64,000 nucleotides of DNA from Strigamia acuminata (Eukaryota; Arthropoda; Chilopoda; Geophilomorpha; Linotaeniidae): NCBI GenBank assembly GCA_949358305.1, contig OX442314.1, positions 8,301,060 through 8,365,059 on the forward strand. Direction: 5' to 3'. Positions within the stretch are counted from its first letter, which is position 1, and every line of letters begins with the position of its first letter. Position numbers and translations under genes: made by a program. The notes below the pieces were generated by a model, which was given only the letters and a program-made list of their open reading frames with translations, was not told the DNA's origin and did not search any database. Below are positions 30,891 through 43,370 of this stretch, in pieces.

Positions 30891-31790
30891 TCTTGCTAAA
30901 ATCTTGTTAAAATCCAGTTAAAAACCTGTTGAAATCACGTTTCTTATATAAATACAGTAATGTACAACAAACAAGGTGCACATTCAATTTCAAAATCGAT
31001 TATAAAAACTAGTTTACTGAATCGGTTTTTGATTTTGGACTAGTTGATTCCAGTAAATGTTGAGCATACGCAGCTATGTCTTAAGTGTTCTAAAATCAAG
31101 TTCTCTAGATCCCATGAGTAGTCCTGAACCCAAAATGTCATTTAGAAATTATATCGTGAATTAAATATAATTGTAATAAATTGGTACCTTGTTGCAAAAG
31201 TTCCCACCCGGGATCAATTGGATTTCAATATGGCCGATAAAAAAGCCAATTGAAATCGAGGTCAAAAACAACCCAAATCGAAAGAATCGACCCCAACCGT
31301 GCATTATAAAAATCGGTTTTTCAACAACCCAATTCCTTTTACATAATTTCCACCAAAAATAAAAATAGGCAAAATAAAAAAATTTATTCCAGTGAAATCA
31401 CGTGTTAAATAACAACTTGATGCCATTTCAAAGTGTTCTTGATGTAAATGAATTAAAATTAGTAATTACAATTCATTTTTTTCTATTTTTTTATGTAGTT
31501 TATTTGTTTATTTCTTAACACTTTTTCCAGACACTAATTTAGTGACTTCCCCTGGTGTCTGTTTTTGGCAAAATTCTCAGTTTTCCAAACGCAAGCATAC
31601 GTTCACGATAAGTGACTTCACATGTTAGACACACATCGCTGTTTTTTTTCCCGGAAAAATAGCGATTCATGCATTTATTTCTGATTTTCGGAAAATATGC
31701 ATTTATAGCCAATTTCGGCTTTTTATTGAATAAAAATAATTCCTATGCATTTACGAATTTATCCAAGCCTTAGTTAAAACAAAAAATTCG

Positions 31791-31830
31791 TGAAATCACG
31801 GTTTATTATAACGAGGTTCGACTGTACCAC
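31791..31830. mobile_element. Solitary pogo/Tigger-like end
   Basis: TATAACGAGGTTCGACTGTA is the inverted form of the CAGTCGAACCTCGTTATA end found in pogo-type elements. It is followed directly by TA. No partner end was found nearby. Confidence 0.5.
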
Positions 31831-34316
31831 AAGAATAGAACAAAGAGTCCCCAAGCTCTAACTTATTTAGTTTATTTAGCTTCACGCATACAGCAAATTT
31901 TGCACCAGCGACTTTCCGCTTTGAGCAAGTTATCTTATCAGCTTTGAACGATCTCCGTACCCCAATTTCATACAACCTTTATCGACCGAATTATGCACTT
32001 ACACCGCCAAGTTTCGCTGCATTTCACATGCAAATCGAGTCTGCGTTTCCAGACATCCATAAGTAATTACATGTGACAGCAATCCAGCCAATCCCGATCA
32101 GAAATCTGAAACTGCTCCAACTTGATCTTATTTTGGGCAGCTTCTCTGCAAATACTATACACCCTAAAGGGTGTTTTGAAACAAAGCTACCACAAACCCA
32201 CTGGTGACGAGTTATCTACAGTGACAGTTGCCTGTTAGATCGATCTTGAGGGCCGTGGTTATGGAGTGAACCACTTGGATTGGATTAAGGGCACAGGGTC
32301 ACTCCACAAGCTGCCCCTAGACAATGGCTGTAAACCCCCAAACAAGGATCGAGTATTTCAATTGCACGGAGAACTGGGGAAACATGGGGAAAGCAGTAGG
32401 AGGTGAGCATCAGATATTCTGGACCGTAGAAGCGGAAGGTTTAATCGGACGATACAGTGGTGGAAAAAAGTTTGAGACCACTACAGGTTTCTTAGTTGCA
32501 AGTCGAATTTTGACCTGAAAATTTATTTACAGGTTTATATCATGACAATGAAGCATTGTTTAAAATTCTAAGATAATAACTCAAATCAAATTTAAGAAAT
32601 AAAAAAAATTGTTCAAAAAATGTTATTTATGCTGGAAAAAAGTTTGACACCATGTGCTCTAAATCATCAAAAATATAAGCAATTTTCATTTCTAATGTTT
32701 GGTATGCTTCCTATTCGTTCTAATAACTATAATGAACTTATTTGTCATTGAATAAACTAAATATTGCATTTTTGCATCTAAAAATTGCATTTGTGCGTCT
32801 AAAAATTGCATTTTCTGTATTAAAGTTGCATTATCATGCGCAAAAAGACATTTTCTGTTCTGTCAAGTTTTCCTCCTAAAAAGTCTCCTTATCACCTCAT
32901 AACCCCATTGGTCATTAATTTCCAGGAAGTAATTACAAAGACAAAAAAAACAAGTTATATTCGATTAAGTCGCCATCTGTTGCCGCTTGAGATCTGCAGT
33001 GCATGCCTCAACAAATCGCTTCATCATCAACATGATAATTAACCCAAACGACCTCACGAATTCCAATGATTCTTTCAATTCTCACGCATTGCTAAATTCG
33101 GAATTAAAATTTTCACGCTCCACATAAAAACCAAACTTTCGGCCAAATTGACACTTTATTTAAATACTTTCATTTCCGCCCGCCTAAAAGAAAAGAAAAC
33201 TTCGCCCGTTATCTGGGTCCCAAATTCAAACACGAAAGATATTGTGTACCAAAGTAAGGTACAGTTGTGTTCAAAAAAACTGGACCCTCACTCTATGCAG
33301 GCAATTGAAATTGTGAGTAATTTTGTGTTTTGCCACTAGGTGAAAAACGAAAATCGAAATGCAATCAATGATTGCAGTTTTGAATAAAAACCACGGCTTT
33401 TATTTGAAGAAATACAATAAAATACAGAAAACTCTGCTATATACTTTGTTTGCGAATTAAGTTTGTTAGTTCGCGAACTAAGATCGCAAACTAGTTTACA
33501 TTTACAAGTGAACGCAAAAAACGAACTTAAGGGTGAACGTGAACGAAGTTCGCGTTCACCATGTTTGATGGTGAAAACGTAACTTTCTGCATCAGTTTTA
33601 AACGTTTTGATGACGTTTTCAACATCAAAACATTCGTTTTGATCACTTTTTACAACGAAAACACCGAAAACCGCCGATTTCGTCATTAAAATCAATGAAA
33701 ACGACTGCTTTACTAAAAAAAGTGTTTTTTTTTTTCATCTGCAAACCATGGAACATAATAAAAAACATTTCAATTTTTTAAAAAAAAAAATTGGAAAAGT
33801 GAACTGAACTATTGGTTCAAGTTCGTGAACTTAAACTTAGTTAACTTTGAAAAAAACTGTAGTGAACGTGGTGAACACAGTGATGAACACGACCTTGAAC
33901 TAGTTCGCGATTTGGTGAACAAGATACAACACTGTAAATAGCGCCATTATGTTTTTGTTGTGTCGGTGTGCGCGCAGACATGGATTTTTCAGTTTGATTT
34001 TGACATCAAGATAACGAGCATAAACTATGAATCCAATGGTGTTTTTGAAGTTTCCTTTTTCCAGTTGAGTTCTGCAATCAAAAGTGAACTAGACCCATAA
34101 AATCACAAACTTTTCTTGTCGATTGCCAAATAAAAAAAACATCAAGAGAGGCAAAAAAGGAACTCGAAGAAAAAAACAGCCTCCGGCAAAGTAAAAGCGT
34201 TACACTTGTTTTTTTTTAAGCTCGAGTATAACGGTTAATTTACTGGAGCCACTGGGCGGATAAAAAAATCAAGAGTCTCGTTTCCTAAGACCGTCATAAA
34301 TTAACTGTACGACCTG
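31831..34316. other. Unassigned; no gene I can support
   Basis: Mixed AT-rich sequence. Around 32200-32380 GC is higher, with short open frames but no recognisable product. From 33430 to 33950 there are repeated GTGAACG and GTTCGC motifs that look like a decayed low-complexity element. The 119-codon minus frame at 33336-33695 lies partly in this and shows no family. Confidence 0.35.
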
Positions 34317-34714
34317 TATACTCCAAACCGATACAACGATGTCCTAACTTCAATTGGTTGAGCCGTATCACTGGTGTAGTGGCACAAAAAAGTAGCCCAT
34401 AACATGTTGTCTAATTAGGTAAAACAACCACTAAAACATTAAACCTTTGTTTACCTGCCAAAAGAAACCAACAAACTATGCTAACATTGTTTGATTAATT
34501 AAAAGTGGAATAACCTTATTTTAGCACAATAAAATAAATATTTTATTACCAAATACGGAGTAAATAAAATCCATCATTCTAATCACTTTTTACACTAAAA
34601 TTCATTGAAAATAAACAGAACTACTTTTCCGCGTGGTAGAGCCCAGTCCACAGTTAGGCGTAATCCGGCTCAACCAATTGGAGTTAGGACATCGTTGTAT
34701 CGGTTTGGAGTATA
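34317..34714. mobile_element. Family-A MITE, full-length copy (reference copy)
   Basis: The ends TATACTCCAAACCGATACAA are exact inverted repeats on both sides and continue for about 50 bp. Hallmarks are CACTGGTGTAGTGGCAC, ACAACCACTAAAAC, and CTACTTTTCCGCGTGGTAGA. There is no ORF. TA-TA ends suggest a Tc1/mariner-type target duplication. Confidence 0.9.
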
Positions 34715-35590
34715 GGTTGACCCACACTCGTAATGTATCGCTCGATTGAAACAACCTACACGTTCCAAGTGGTTCATTGTAAAATCGCGATCAAAAAAAT
34801 GTCGTTCCATCGTGCAGAGAATCGTTTTCCGGACGTGTGCTCTACCAATGAAGTTACCGGGACTCCAACAGACACTGGAAGGCACTCTCACAAATTCAAT
34901 TTTCTTTTAGTGATTTTGTGAGTATTCTGTTAGTACTAGTTTGTAACACACAAATGGAGATTTGTACTGCACCACAAAAGCCAGAAAATCAACTTCGCTG
35001 GTTCCGGACTCAAATTTTTACAAATTTAATTTTTTTTTTTAAATTTTGGTACCCTCTTTGACCTTGGGTCAAAAAATTTAACTGCTAAGTAATTAAGTTA
35101 AGACCTCAGCTGAGTGTGTGCAAACTAACCGTATAGCAACAAACCAAACGACATAACTTCTTATCTTTCGATACTTTGACCTTTTGCGCCCTCTGCCAAA
35201 GGAAAAACCATTTTACCCACTCAACCATCAACAAGAGCAGGCAGTACTCCTGAAATGAAACAAATATCACTGCGATTCACTTTATTACACTTCGTTCCGG
35301 CTCCATCGCGCTGCTAACACTAACATCCTATCACAATTCACCCACTCTGAAAAATTAATCCCCAGCTCTATTGCCTATTTATTATAACAGTAAACGAAGA
35401 AAGGCCCACTTTTGAAATCCTTTTCATTTAAAATACAACAATATTGTTACTGGTTGGACCGGAAGGTCCGGTCAGAGCAAATTTTGAATTTTTTTATATT
35501 GATAAATGCATTGTTTTTGATGTTTACTTACCAATGCAAAACATGCAACAAATTTTATTTTTATCAGTGGGCCAGAAATAACCATTACGA
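34715..35590. other. No gene recognised
   Basis: Unremarkable sequence; short frames only. Confidence 0.35.
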
Positions 35591-35599
35591 GCTGCCAAG

Positions 35600-35850
35600 T
35601 CAGCCCATTCCCTCATGCATCGACTCTAATGCACGGTTCCCCGAACTCTTTTGTCTTTGCAATTCAGGATGGTGATGACTGATGACCCTGTGGAGTATCG
35701 TTGCCGGGATGTTGGTCCGGAGCCTCGGGAGACCCAGACCGCCATCCGCGTTCAATGTATAGAAGAAAGCATCGCTAGTTGAGTCTGGCAACTTCTACCA
35801 ACTCTTGACCTCCTTCCGGATGATCAAGTCAAGCCCGTCCAGAGTCGAAC
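35600..35850 (-). pseudogene. Non-LTR retrotransposon fragment (R2-like reverse-transcriptase C-terminal region)
   Basis: On the minus strand the frame reads LDGLDLIIRKEVKSW, a TAG stop, then KLPDSTSDAFFYTLNADGGL and GLPRL. The LP-x-T-x-x-AFFY and DGGLGxPRL motifs are typical of the part following the RT domain in R2/CR1-type non-LTR elements. It has an in-frame stop and no catalytic RT motifs, so it is a short dead relic. Confidence 0.7.
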
Positions 35851-36364
35851 CGTATTACCTCACATTACATGAGTGCGAGTTATACCAGCATGCCGATAAA
35901 CCCCGTTTTTAACGGCATGCCGATGTAAGTGAAGACGAATTTTTTTTAAAGAATTTAGCCAAAACAACCAAAAAAATTATTTTTAGACGTCCAAAATGTA
36001 GGAAATTTGCATAAATTTTCCCAAATTTTAATAATAATCTTCAGAAAATCAATAAAACTCAAATTTCAGACCAAAAATCCAATATAATTATTCATCACGG
36101 CTCCTTAAAAAATAAACCAAGAAAAAAAGGTTTTTCACTTACAGTATACCGGCATGTTTCGTTTTGTGCGCGTTACTGTTACAGTAACGACTGAGGGTTA
36201 AACCCATTTTTCCCAACTAATTTTAACACACCGACTATAAAATCCAAATCTACCAAACTGCGTAAAACTACATAAAACTTGCAAAACACTGCGCCATATT
36301 TTAATTTCATAATTTTCCCCAGACTCCTCCGAAACCTAATTACACAATTTATCCTTCATTTCAG

Positions 36365-36723
36365 ACAAAGGAATAGCGATTCGAGCGGAAAAAGAGGATC
36401 CAGAAATAGAAAAAGAAGAAAAAAAAACCCAGATGAGATTCCCACTGTCGGCAGTCAATCACGATTCATCCACGTGCATCAAGATGACATCACCGTCTCC
36501 AGCGGCTATCGATTCGCCCTCCTGCTGCCATTGCACGCGCTTCTACCTACCGACTAGAAAGACCGCATCTTCTAACCCTAAACGGCTTATCGAAATTCTA
36601 CCTTGGGCAAAACAGTCAAACCTCGTTATAACAAACCGCGATATAACGAATTTCTTGTTGCAGCCGAAACTCTTTATAACGAATCGCGGTATAACGAATT
36701 ATCAATATAACGACTGTGCCTAA
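36365..36723 (+). CDS. Candidate terminal exon running into a pogo-like fragment
   Basis: A strong acceptor (TTATCCTTCATTTCAG, ending about 36364) is followed by a frame open for about 115 codons to 36723. The first part is charged (AEKEDPEIEKEEKKTQ), then comes a Ser/Pro/Cys segment (SPSCCHCTRFYLPTRK). The last 35 codons come from the pogo-like repeat at 36616-36716. If real, a transposon end has become the C-terminus of a host protein. No homologue is recognised and no upstream exon was found. Confidence 0.25.
36616..36716. mobile_element. Pogo/Tigger-like fragment
   Basis: ACAGTCAAACCTCGTTATAA at the left, several internal CGATATAACGAAT units, and TATAACGACTGTG at the right form a short element of about 100 bp. 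The unit TATAACGAA is repeated inside. Confidence 0.55.
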
Positions 36724-37248
36724 CGTGCCTAATAAGAAATCAGGTCTTGGATATTCCCCGCCCAGCCGGTCGGTCTTAAATATTTAAAATTAAAAGTATA
36801 CAATGTTTATTTCGTCAACACTGGCGGTTTCTACGGCGCTATCTGTATTCGATAAACCTTCGACAATATCCCTTGTAGCTACCACAATTTTTATACCGCT
36901 TGAAATTTAATTTCGCACTTCCTAGAAATTTCTTTTCGAATGAAAAACAATGCCGTAAATATTTTCCAGGTAATCAATAAACTACTCCCCTTCGCCAACG
37001 AAAGAAAATTCAAGGAAGGTTTACAGCCGGGCAGTTATCGGTCTGTCGATAGCTGGATGTATACAGGGTGTTTACTTTAAAGTGTTCCAGGTGATTCACG
37101 GAAGAATGAACTAGAAATTCAAAAATCTGTTGAAACAGTTAAGTAGGTAGTGACAGGTGGTGATTTCAATGGCGCCATGAAAATTGACCCTTGACCAAAC
37201 ACTGCGTTTAGCGTCAAACGAGTTTATGGTAGAACCCTTTTGGACACC

Positions 37249-38017
37249 TTAATATCTTTTTCGCACCAGAAAGTTTGGGCTAGCCTAACATTTAAATCTG
37301 TACTCTTGTTCGACTCAAAAGGGTGGCCTTCTCCCATTGGCTGAGCCGCATCACTAGTGTAGTGATCCAAAAATATAGACCCAAACACAAGAAATGCATT
37401 ACAATGTACAGACATTGTAATCCATTGCCTAGGTAACAGCCAAAATTTCAAAATTGTTTGCTTTCCAGACAAAGCAACCAATAAACAGAACAAACATGAG
37501 TTTTACATTTATATGTGCATAAAACTTTATTTCCTAAATGGAAATAACATTTTATAATAAAATACAATTAAAATTATATCAATTTAAATGGTCATAATAA
37601 TCTAAAAAATAAATAAAAATAACAACTACTTCTCCTAGTGGTAGTAATACAGACTGGAGTTAGGAGTAATGCGGCTTGGCCAATGGGAGAAGGCCACCCT
37701 TTTGAGTATAGTTCTAGTTCTCGTGCAAACGCGTCTAGCCCAAAATAATGTAGTTTAAAAACTTTTAAACTAGATAATTCTAATCCAGTTGTGTGAACTA
37801 GATAATTGCCAAAGAACTAGATAACTGCCGATGTCGCTTCCCACAATTCCGTGCGCAGTAAGGTCAGTTGATTGTCTATTGGCCGCATGCTAGCCTAGAT
37901 ACCGGTATGTGGATTTTTTTATTCTTGGTGCGAATGCATTAGTCTAATCATCATCCAGAACTAGATTTAAATTTCAGGCTAGCCCAAGCTTTCTGGTGTG
38001 AACAAGATATTAAGGTT
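37249..38017. mobile_element. Outer inverted-repeat element with nested family-A MITE
   Basis: CCTTAATATC followed by CACCAGAAAGTTTGGGCTAG on the left is mirrored near 37970-38017 (GGCTAGCCCAAGCTTTCTGG, then GATATTAAGG). The family-A element at about 37313-37710 sits inside, close to the left arm. Confidence 0.65.
37313..37710. mobile_element. Family-A MITE
   Basis: Inverted ends ACTCAAAAGGGTGGCCTTCT occur on both sides, with hallmarks CACTAGTGTAGTGATCC and ACTACTTCTCCTAGTGGTAG inside. The outermost bases of the left end have been replaced. Confidence 0.8.
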
Positions 38018-38850
38018 ATCCTTACACAAACATATAGATGTACCGCTGCGTATAATGCGTCAAAAGATTATAAACTTTATATTAATACAGCTCTATGGGG
38101 GGATATCCTGAGGATGCATTATGGATATCGATGTTGGATGCATTTTTGAAGTTATGAACATCAAAACAGGACATCCTGGAATCTATTAGAATATATACAA
38201 GAAAAGCACCTTTAAGATGCAAAATTTGATTTTTCTAGACAGGTCATATTTCTTCATCTAGCGAGGTTTCTCAGGCCGGTCCATTATCAGAGCTTTGAAC
38301 GAGTTTAACGGTAAAAAGTTCTGTTTATAACTGCTTGTCAAATAAATAATGTGTTATTAAATGCTTCTAAATGAAATATTATTATCAAGGTTTGACCAAT
38401 ACCATAGTTATCTGATACCAATATTGTCCTGCTAAATAGCAAATGATACCGATATTTTTGTCGTATTAATTTTTTTTAATGTAACAAGTTTGAAGAGTTA
38501 ATTTTTGCTGAAATGAACTGTTTTATTAAAAAAAATGAGTAGTCTTGAAGTTAATTTATTAAAATAAAACATCAAGATAAATTTTTAATGGAATTTTAAA
38601 AAGGGTGCAAAGTTTGCATGATTTATTAAAATGTCTAGTCAATAAACCGTGCAGATTGCGCATTTTGTTACATCGAGCGCTCATTTTGAGAAAAACACCG
38701 ATAACCTGATGCAAGCTATGCATCATGTCGGCCATGCGTTTTGATAAATTAAAAATATCGGTATAATAAGGTGCTGAGATGTTAATGATTTTATGTCATA
38801 CCATGAAGTGAAAACGAGGTTACCACCAGAAAAACCAAAAAAATCTATCA
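38018..38850. other. No gene recognised
   Basis: AT-rich sequence without supported features. Minus frames of about 60 codons here look like chance. Confidence 0.35.
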
Positions 38851-38858
38851 CCTTTAAG

Positions 38859-39872
38859 TAGGTCTGTGCAAATTTGCGATATATCGCAATGTGTTGCGGC
38901 TGCAACTCGCATTTGTATTTGGATTAATAAAAAGTTACTTTGGACTATCGATGTCAATGGATTGAAACTGATTCGTATGGATTGCAGAAAGAAAACACAC
39001 GTGTGCACAGGTTACATTGAAGCAGCAGTTTATTTTAGTTAAAACCGTGTATATATGCAAATAAGTTTTCCCTCTACAAACAAAATAACTTGACTCATTT
39101 ACATAGTGGGTCACCGAAGTGACCCTGCCGACCAAACATGGCATTGCCTCCAATTCCCCCCAATTGGCGCGTCCCTTTTAAACGCCAGTTTTAACACAAT
39201 GCGATTATTTTTTGGTGTAATATCACAGCTAAAGTAGACAGTAGCTGTCGTTTGCGATATATCTCAATATATTGCGATGTATGAACGTCTTGCGAATACA
39301 GTTGCTTAATTTTATTTTCACATTTTCACATTTTGACTGGAACGGCCGAAATTTCGGCCTACCTAGAAAGGCCGAAACCGGTCATTTTGACCGGTCAAAA
39401 TAACATTAACAATACTTGCACAAAACGTGCATCAAAATACACAATACGTGCACAATACATGCACAATGCGTGCACAATACGTGCATACAATGTTTGGGCG
39501 TCAATTTGATGAAACGTGCGAAGAAAATAATAAAACGAAAATTGATGGATATTATAAAACCTGATGGAATTAAAACGGAAATTTTGATTCTATCAGGTTT
39601 AATGAAATCCATCAATTTTTGTTTTATTATTTTCTTCGCATTTTTTTTTTAATATTAAAAATTAGTTTCTTTTGCCATGTCATTCAGTGTGTTGCAATAA
39701 ATTGCGATACATTGCGATATTGTGATATTTTGCGATATTGCGATATCTTGCGATAATGCGATTACACTGCTTATTCTAAGCAATATATCGCGATTGCAAT
39801 ATATTTAAAAATAAATGGCCAAACTGGAGTATCGCATTTGCATTCGCTTCAAAGAGTAATCGCACAGGCCTA
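38859..39872. mobile_element. hAT-type non-autonomous element, 1,014 bp, 8-bp duplication
   Basis: The left end is TAGGTCTGTGCAAATTTGCG; the inverted right end is TAGGCCTGTGCGATTACTC. CCTTTAAG flanks both sides (38851-38858, 39873-39880). The interior has many TTGCGATAT repeats but no transposase, a GTGCACAATAC array (about 39412-39490) and a foldback (39518-39642). Confidence 0.88.
39518..39642. repeat. Internal foldback of the hAT element
   Basis: CGAAGAAAATAATAAAACGA with AAATTGATGGA is mirrored by TCCATCAATTTTTG and TTATTATTTTCTTCG. Within it, AAACCTGATGGAATTAAAAC has an imperfect mirror. It would form a stem of about 45 bp. Confidence 0.7.
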
Positions 39873-40336
39873 CCTTTAAGTGCTTATTTTTAAGAAAATA
39901 ATTCAGAAAAAGCCGACTATCCCTGTAAGTGTGACATGTGACATCCCCAAATCTTCCACAAGAGACTATCAAAACACCCGTATGCTAATCTACTTGATGT
40001 CGAGTGCAAGAAAATGTTGCAGCAGATCAAATTATTCTAAACACCCTCTAGTGTTCTCCACAATAAACAGAACTTCTCGCGAACAAAACCGGCAACCTTA
40101 TATCCTAAATAAACATACCCGAAGACACATACGTGTTTTTTGAAATACAAATGTGTTTCGTTGTTTCCACGATCCTTGAAGGATTAAGGAGCCTGTTTAC
40201 ATTTCAGAATTACAATAAATTAAGTATGAGCTTCCCTATGGCAGGGCTACAAAAACATATCCGGGCCCTGAAATTTTTTTCTTTATTATGCATTTTGATG
40301 CATATCGAACTGAGGGTCTCTTAAGAAAATACACTT

Positions 40337-40430
40337 GCAAACGTCAAGATCATGAGAAAATACGTGTAGAAATGTCAAAATCATGAGAAAATACGTGTAG
40401 AAATGTCAAAATCATGAGAAAATACATGTA
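40337..40430. repeat. 31-bp minisatellite (GTCAAAATCATGAGAAAATA), three units
   Basis: Three units end at the hAT MITE. That element's 8-bp duplication TAAACAAG lies at the edge of the array. Confidence 0.85.
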
Positions 40431-40436
40431 AACAAG

Positions 40437-40636
40437 CAGGGGCGGATCTGGCTTGAGCCCCAGGCCCCCGAATTCTAGGGGGCCCCCAAGACGCGGGCCA
40501 TGTACTAAAAAAAAAAAAAAAAAAAAAAGGTCACTAAAAAACAAAAAAAGATGAAAGGTTGCTTTTTAAAATTTCGATAAAGGGGCCCCAAAAAAACCTC
40601 AAGCCCCGAGCCCCCGAAAAGCTAGATCCGCCCCTG
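40437..40636. mobile_element. hAT-type MITE, 200 bp, with 8-bp target duplication
   Basis: CAGGGGCGGATCTGGCTTGA and the inverted right end CAGGGGCGGATCTAGC are flanked by TAAACAAG (40429-40436, 40637-40644). The interior has an A-run and GGGCCCC segments. A related single end occurs at 59927. Confidence 0.9.
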
Positions 40637-40676
40637 TAAACAAGTAAATATCTGTAATGCATGGAAGCATTACATC

Positions 40677-41159
40677 TTAGACTTCTAAACCCCTTCTACA
40701 CTTTTCTGTATAGAAATACATCTGTCCGTCTGTCCCTAAATAAAACACCAAAATAAAAGAAAATAATGTGGAGTTTTCGGTTTCGAGAAATGCACAGACG
40801 GGCGACAACACGTTGTCAGAGGGCGTTCGGACACAGCACGCGCATCTTGATACGTCCGATTTAACGTTTTGTGGTTACAGCCAATAGGAGCTGACCATTC
40901 ATGTAATATAATACGTCATTTCCGGTATCAGTCTGTGATAGACGGCTAAAAGTCTAGTAAAACCAGTTTATTAATTAAACCGGAGGTCGGAAAAATACGA
41001 AAAGACCTTAGGAACCTAATACAGGTATGCTGAGTTCATTGTCGTTGCCCGTTGGGCTCTACCTGCTATAGTTTTTGAGATATGGACGCAGACGAACGAA
41101 CGAACAGATGGACAGAGCCGTTTCATTAGACTTTCTAAACATCAGGTTTAGAAGTCTAA
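40677..41159. mobile_element. Inverted-repeat element with TTAGACTTCTAAACC ends
   Basis: A perfect 15-bp inverted pair bounds about 480 bp. Inside, short ACGAACGAACGAACAGATGG and TGTCCGTCTGTCC runs are complementary to one another. No ORF; the superfamily is not assigned. Confidence 0.65.
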
Positions 41160-41913
41160 AATGAATCATCTTTGCTACAATTTTTCTAATTTTTGTAAAT
41201 TGTGTAAGTTTCTCGCTGACAAAAATAAAATATGCAACATAGTTGTGCCGGCTCTCCCACTTTGCCGTGTGATACAGTCCTGTCCTCTTTAGCGAAGCAA
41301 ACTGCGCCGTGGAGTGAACCAATGGCTGAAAAAAATGCAGATTGGATCGGCTTTTCTCTATTCGTTCAAACCACTTTAGCAAAATGCCCTGTTCTTTGAT
41401 AACAGAAGCAGTGAGCCGTTTGGGTGATTTCGTCTAATACTCTCCCTCCCTTTCTTTCCCAATTAACTTTTAATTGCTGTGCACCAGAATAAATTGAATT
41501 TTTAAACTTAATTTCAGAGTTATTACTGAGAAGTGGATTTTGGCAAAACACACTTTTCCTTTTTTTCTTTTGCTGAATAATATCAAGCGTTTGGAACAAA
41601 TTGATACAAATTCTTTGACCCATTTGCTATAAACTTGAAATGACGGCGCACGTGGCTTTAGTCGTCCTTTATCCTCTCTTCGCGTTCTCCAATTTTCGCG
41701 AAAAACAGAAAGAAAGAGTTCAGTTCAAAATGCTTATTGTCAGGTAAAAGTATCCTGTTCACATTTTCTGCTTACAGATATGCAGTTTCTCACTCTTTGA
41801 GTAAAACATAAGAAGAAGTGTTTAATCAAAAGTAAAACAGGTTACAAAGTAAACTAGTCATAAAGTCATGTGACTGGCATAATATACAAAGAACAAATCA
41901 TATGCTATTATAA
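41160..41913. other. No gene recognised
   Basis: Two minus frames of 85 and 107 codons (41059-41623) show no family, signal peptide or splice logic, and I regard them as chance. Confidence 0.35.
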
Positions 41914-42459
41914 TACCGTATATCTTCAAATAATGCACCCGCGCGCTATTTAAAAGAAAAAAATTTGCCCGCGCACAAATAGAGGCCCGCGCGCTATTAT
42001 ACTCGAGTTGCACTCATAAAAGCACCTCACAATGTGTACTCCCATTGGTCGAGCCAGTTTACTGGTGTAGTGATCCGGAAAAGTAGACCCAAACACCAGA
42101 ATTGCATTACAATGTACTGACATTGGAATCGATTGCCTAAGCAACGGCCTAAAATTCAAACTTACAGACGATGTAAGCAATAAACACAACAAACATGAGT
42201 TTGACATTTTTTAATGTGTAAAACTTCATTTTAATGATGGAAATAACATTTTTTATTAAATAAAATCAAAATAACATAAACTAAATTAGTCATAACAATC
42301 ACAACAATAAATAAAAAACAAAACTACTTCTCCTAGTAGTAGTATACAGTCTGGAGTTAGTAGTAATCTGGCTCGACCAATGAGAGTACACATTGGGAGG
42401 TGCTTTTTTGAGTGCAACTTGAGTATAGTGGCCCGCGGACAATTCGAAGATATACGGTA
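41914..42459. mobile_element. MITE with TACCGTATATCTTC ends, host of a nested family-A copy
   Basis: TACCGTATATCTTCAAATAA at 41914 is mirrored by the right end at 42441-42459 (inverted TACCGTATATCTTCGAATT). Sub-terminal GCCCGCG motifs are also mirrored. The family-A element occupies most of its interior. Confidence 0.8.
41998..42427. mobile_element. Family-A MITE, full-length, nested
   Basis: TATACTC at the left and GAGTATA at 42421-42427 enclose mirrored sub-ends (TTGCACTCA; AGCACCTC; TGTGTACTCCCATTGG). Hallmarks are TACTGGTGTAGTGATCC and AACTACTTCTCCTAGTAGTA. Confidence 0.88.
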
Positions 42460-43260
42460 ACTATTCACAAGACATTACTGATAGAACAAATCCTTTATTA
42501 ATCCAAATACTGGTAAAATAAAGTAAATAAATAGCAATAAACTCGTTAACAAATGTAATTTACAGCGTGATGCCGAAACCCATTAGCTTAGAATGCCGTA
42601 TTATTTTCCCCTGACAGCAAACCCCGTTTAAACCGTTGCAATGATAAATTAGCTTGAAATTAACATCCATGTTTGATTTGCACTAGTCTTAGCATAAACA
42701 CCCTTTGGCAGTCTAATCCCTCTCATGCACTAGTTCGTGAATGCGCAATAACAAAAATCCGATCCGCCAAACCGTTCCAACTTGCACCTCCTCCACAAGA
42801 GGTAAATCATCTCCGCCCGAGAGAAAATGAACAATGAGAAAACTCCCAACATGTTTTTTTCAGATGGAAAAAGAGCGTGGTTAATTTAGTGCACAGTGCT
42901 AGTGAAAAAGCATTCTCCGAGGCGAGTTGAAGTTTTTCTTAAAGTGAAAAATAACTGAAAGAAACACTGAGTCAAGTCGGGCTCCATCGATTTAACTCCG
43001 TTGATTTCCAGTGCTGCATCGGTGCTTCGTGTAGCTTATGCGTGAACTGCATCGTTCGGTCAACATTCCTGTAATGCTAAGGTAGTTTGCTTGCAACTTC
43101 GGCAAATAACATGTTTTGCCATATCTATCTATTCAGACTAACCAGATTAAAGACTAGGAATGCATCAAACATTTTCCTCCCATTGCTCTTTCATCTATTC
43201 AATAACCGAAAGATTATAAGATTACGGAGCCAAGTGGAGTAGATATTGTGCTCTAAAGCT
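42460..43260. other. No gene recognised
   Basis: Unremarkable sequence of moderate AT content; nothing I can support. Confidence 0.35.
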
Positions 43261-43265
43261 ATCGT

Positions 43266-43370
43266 CGTCACCCGAATACAACATGGTCGCGTTGTATTCG
43301 GACACAAAACGACCCTAGTGTTGTATTCGAATATTACACCATGGTGTTATATTTCAACCAAAATTAACAA
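43266..43370. repeat. ACACCATGGTGT family, partial copy
   Basis: CCGAATACAACATGG, GTGTTGTATTCGAATATTAC and ACACCATGGTGTTATATTT match the family seen at 10363 and 57565. The stretch 43371-44099 beyond it shows nothing else that I can support. Confidence 0.55.

Noticed and set aside
33336-33695. 119-codon minus-strand frame
   Set aside because: It overlaps GTGAACG/GTTCGC low-complexity sequence and shows no domain, start context or splice support.
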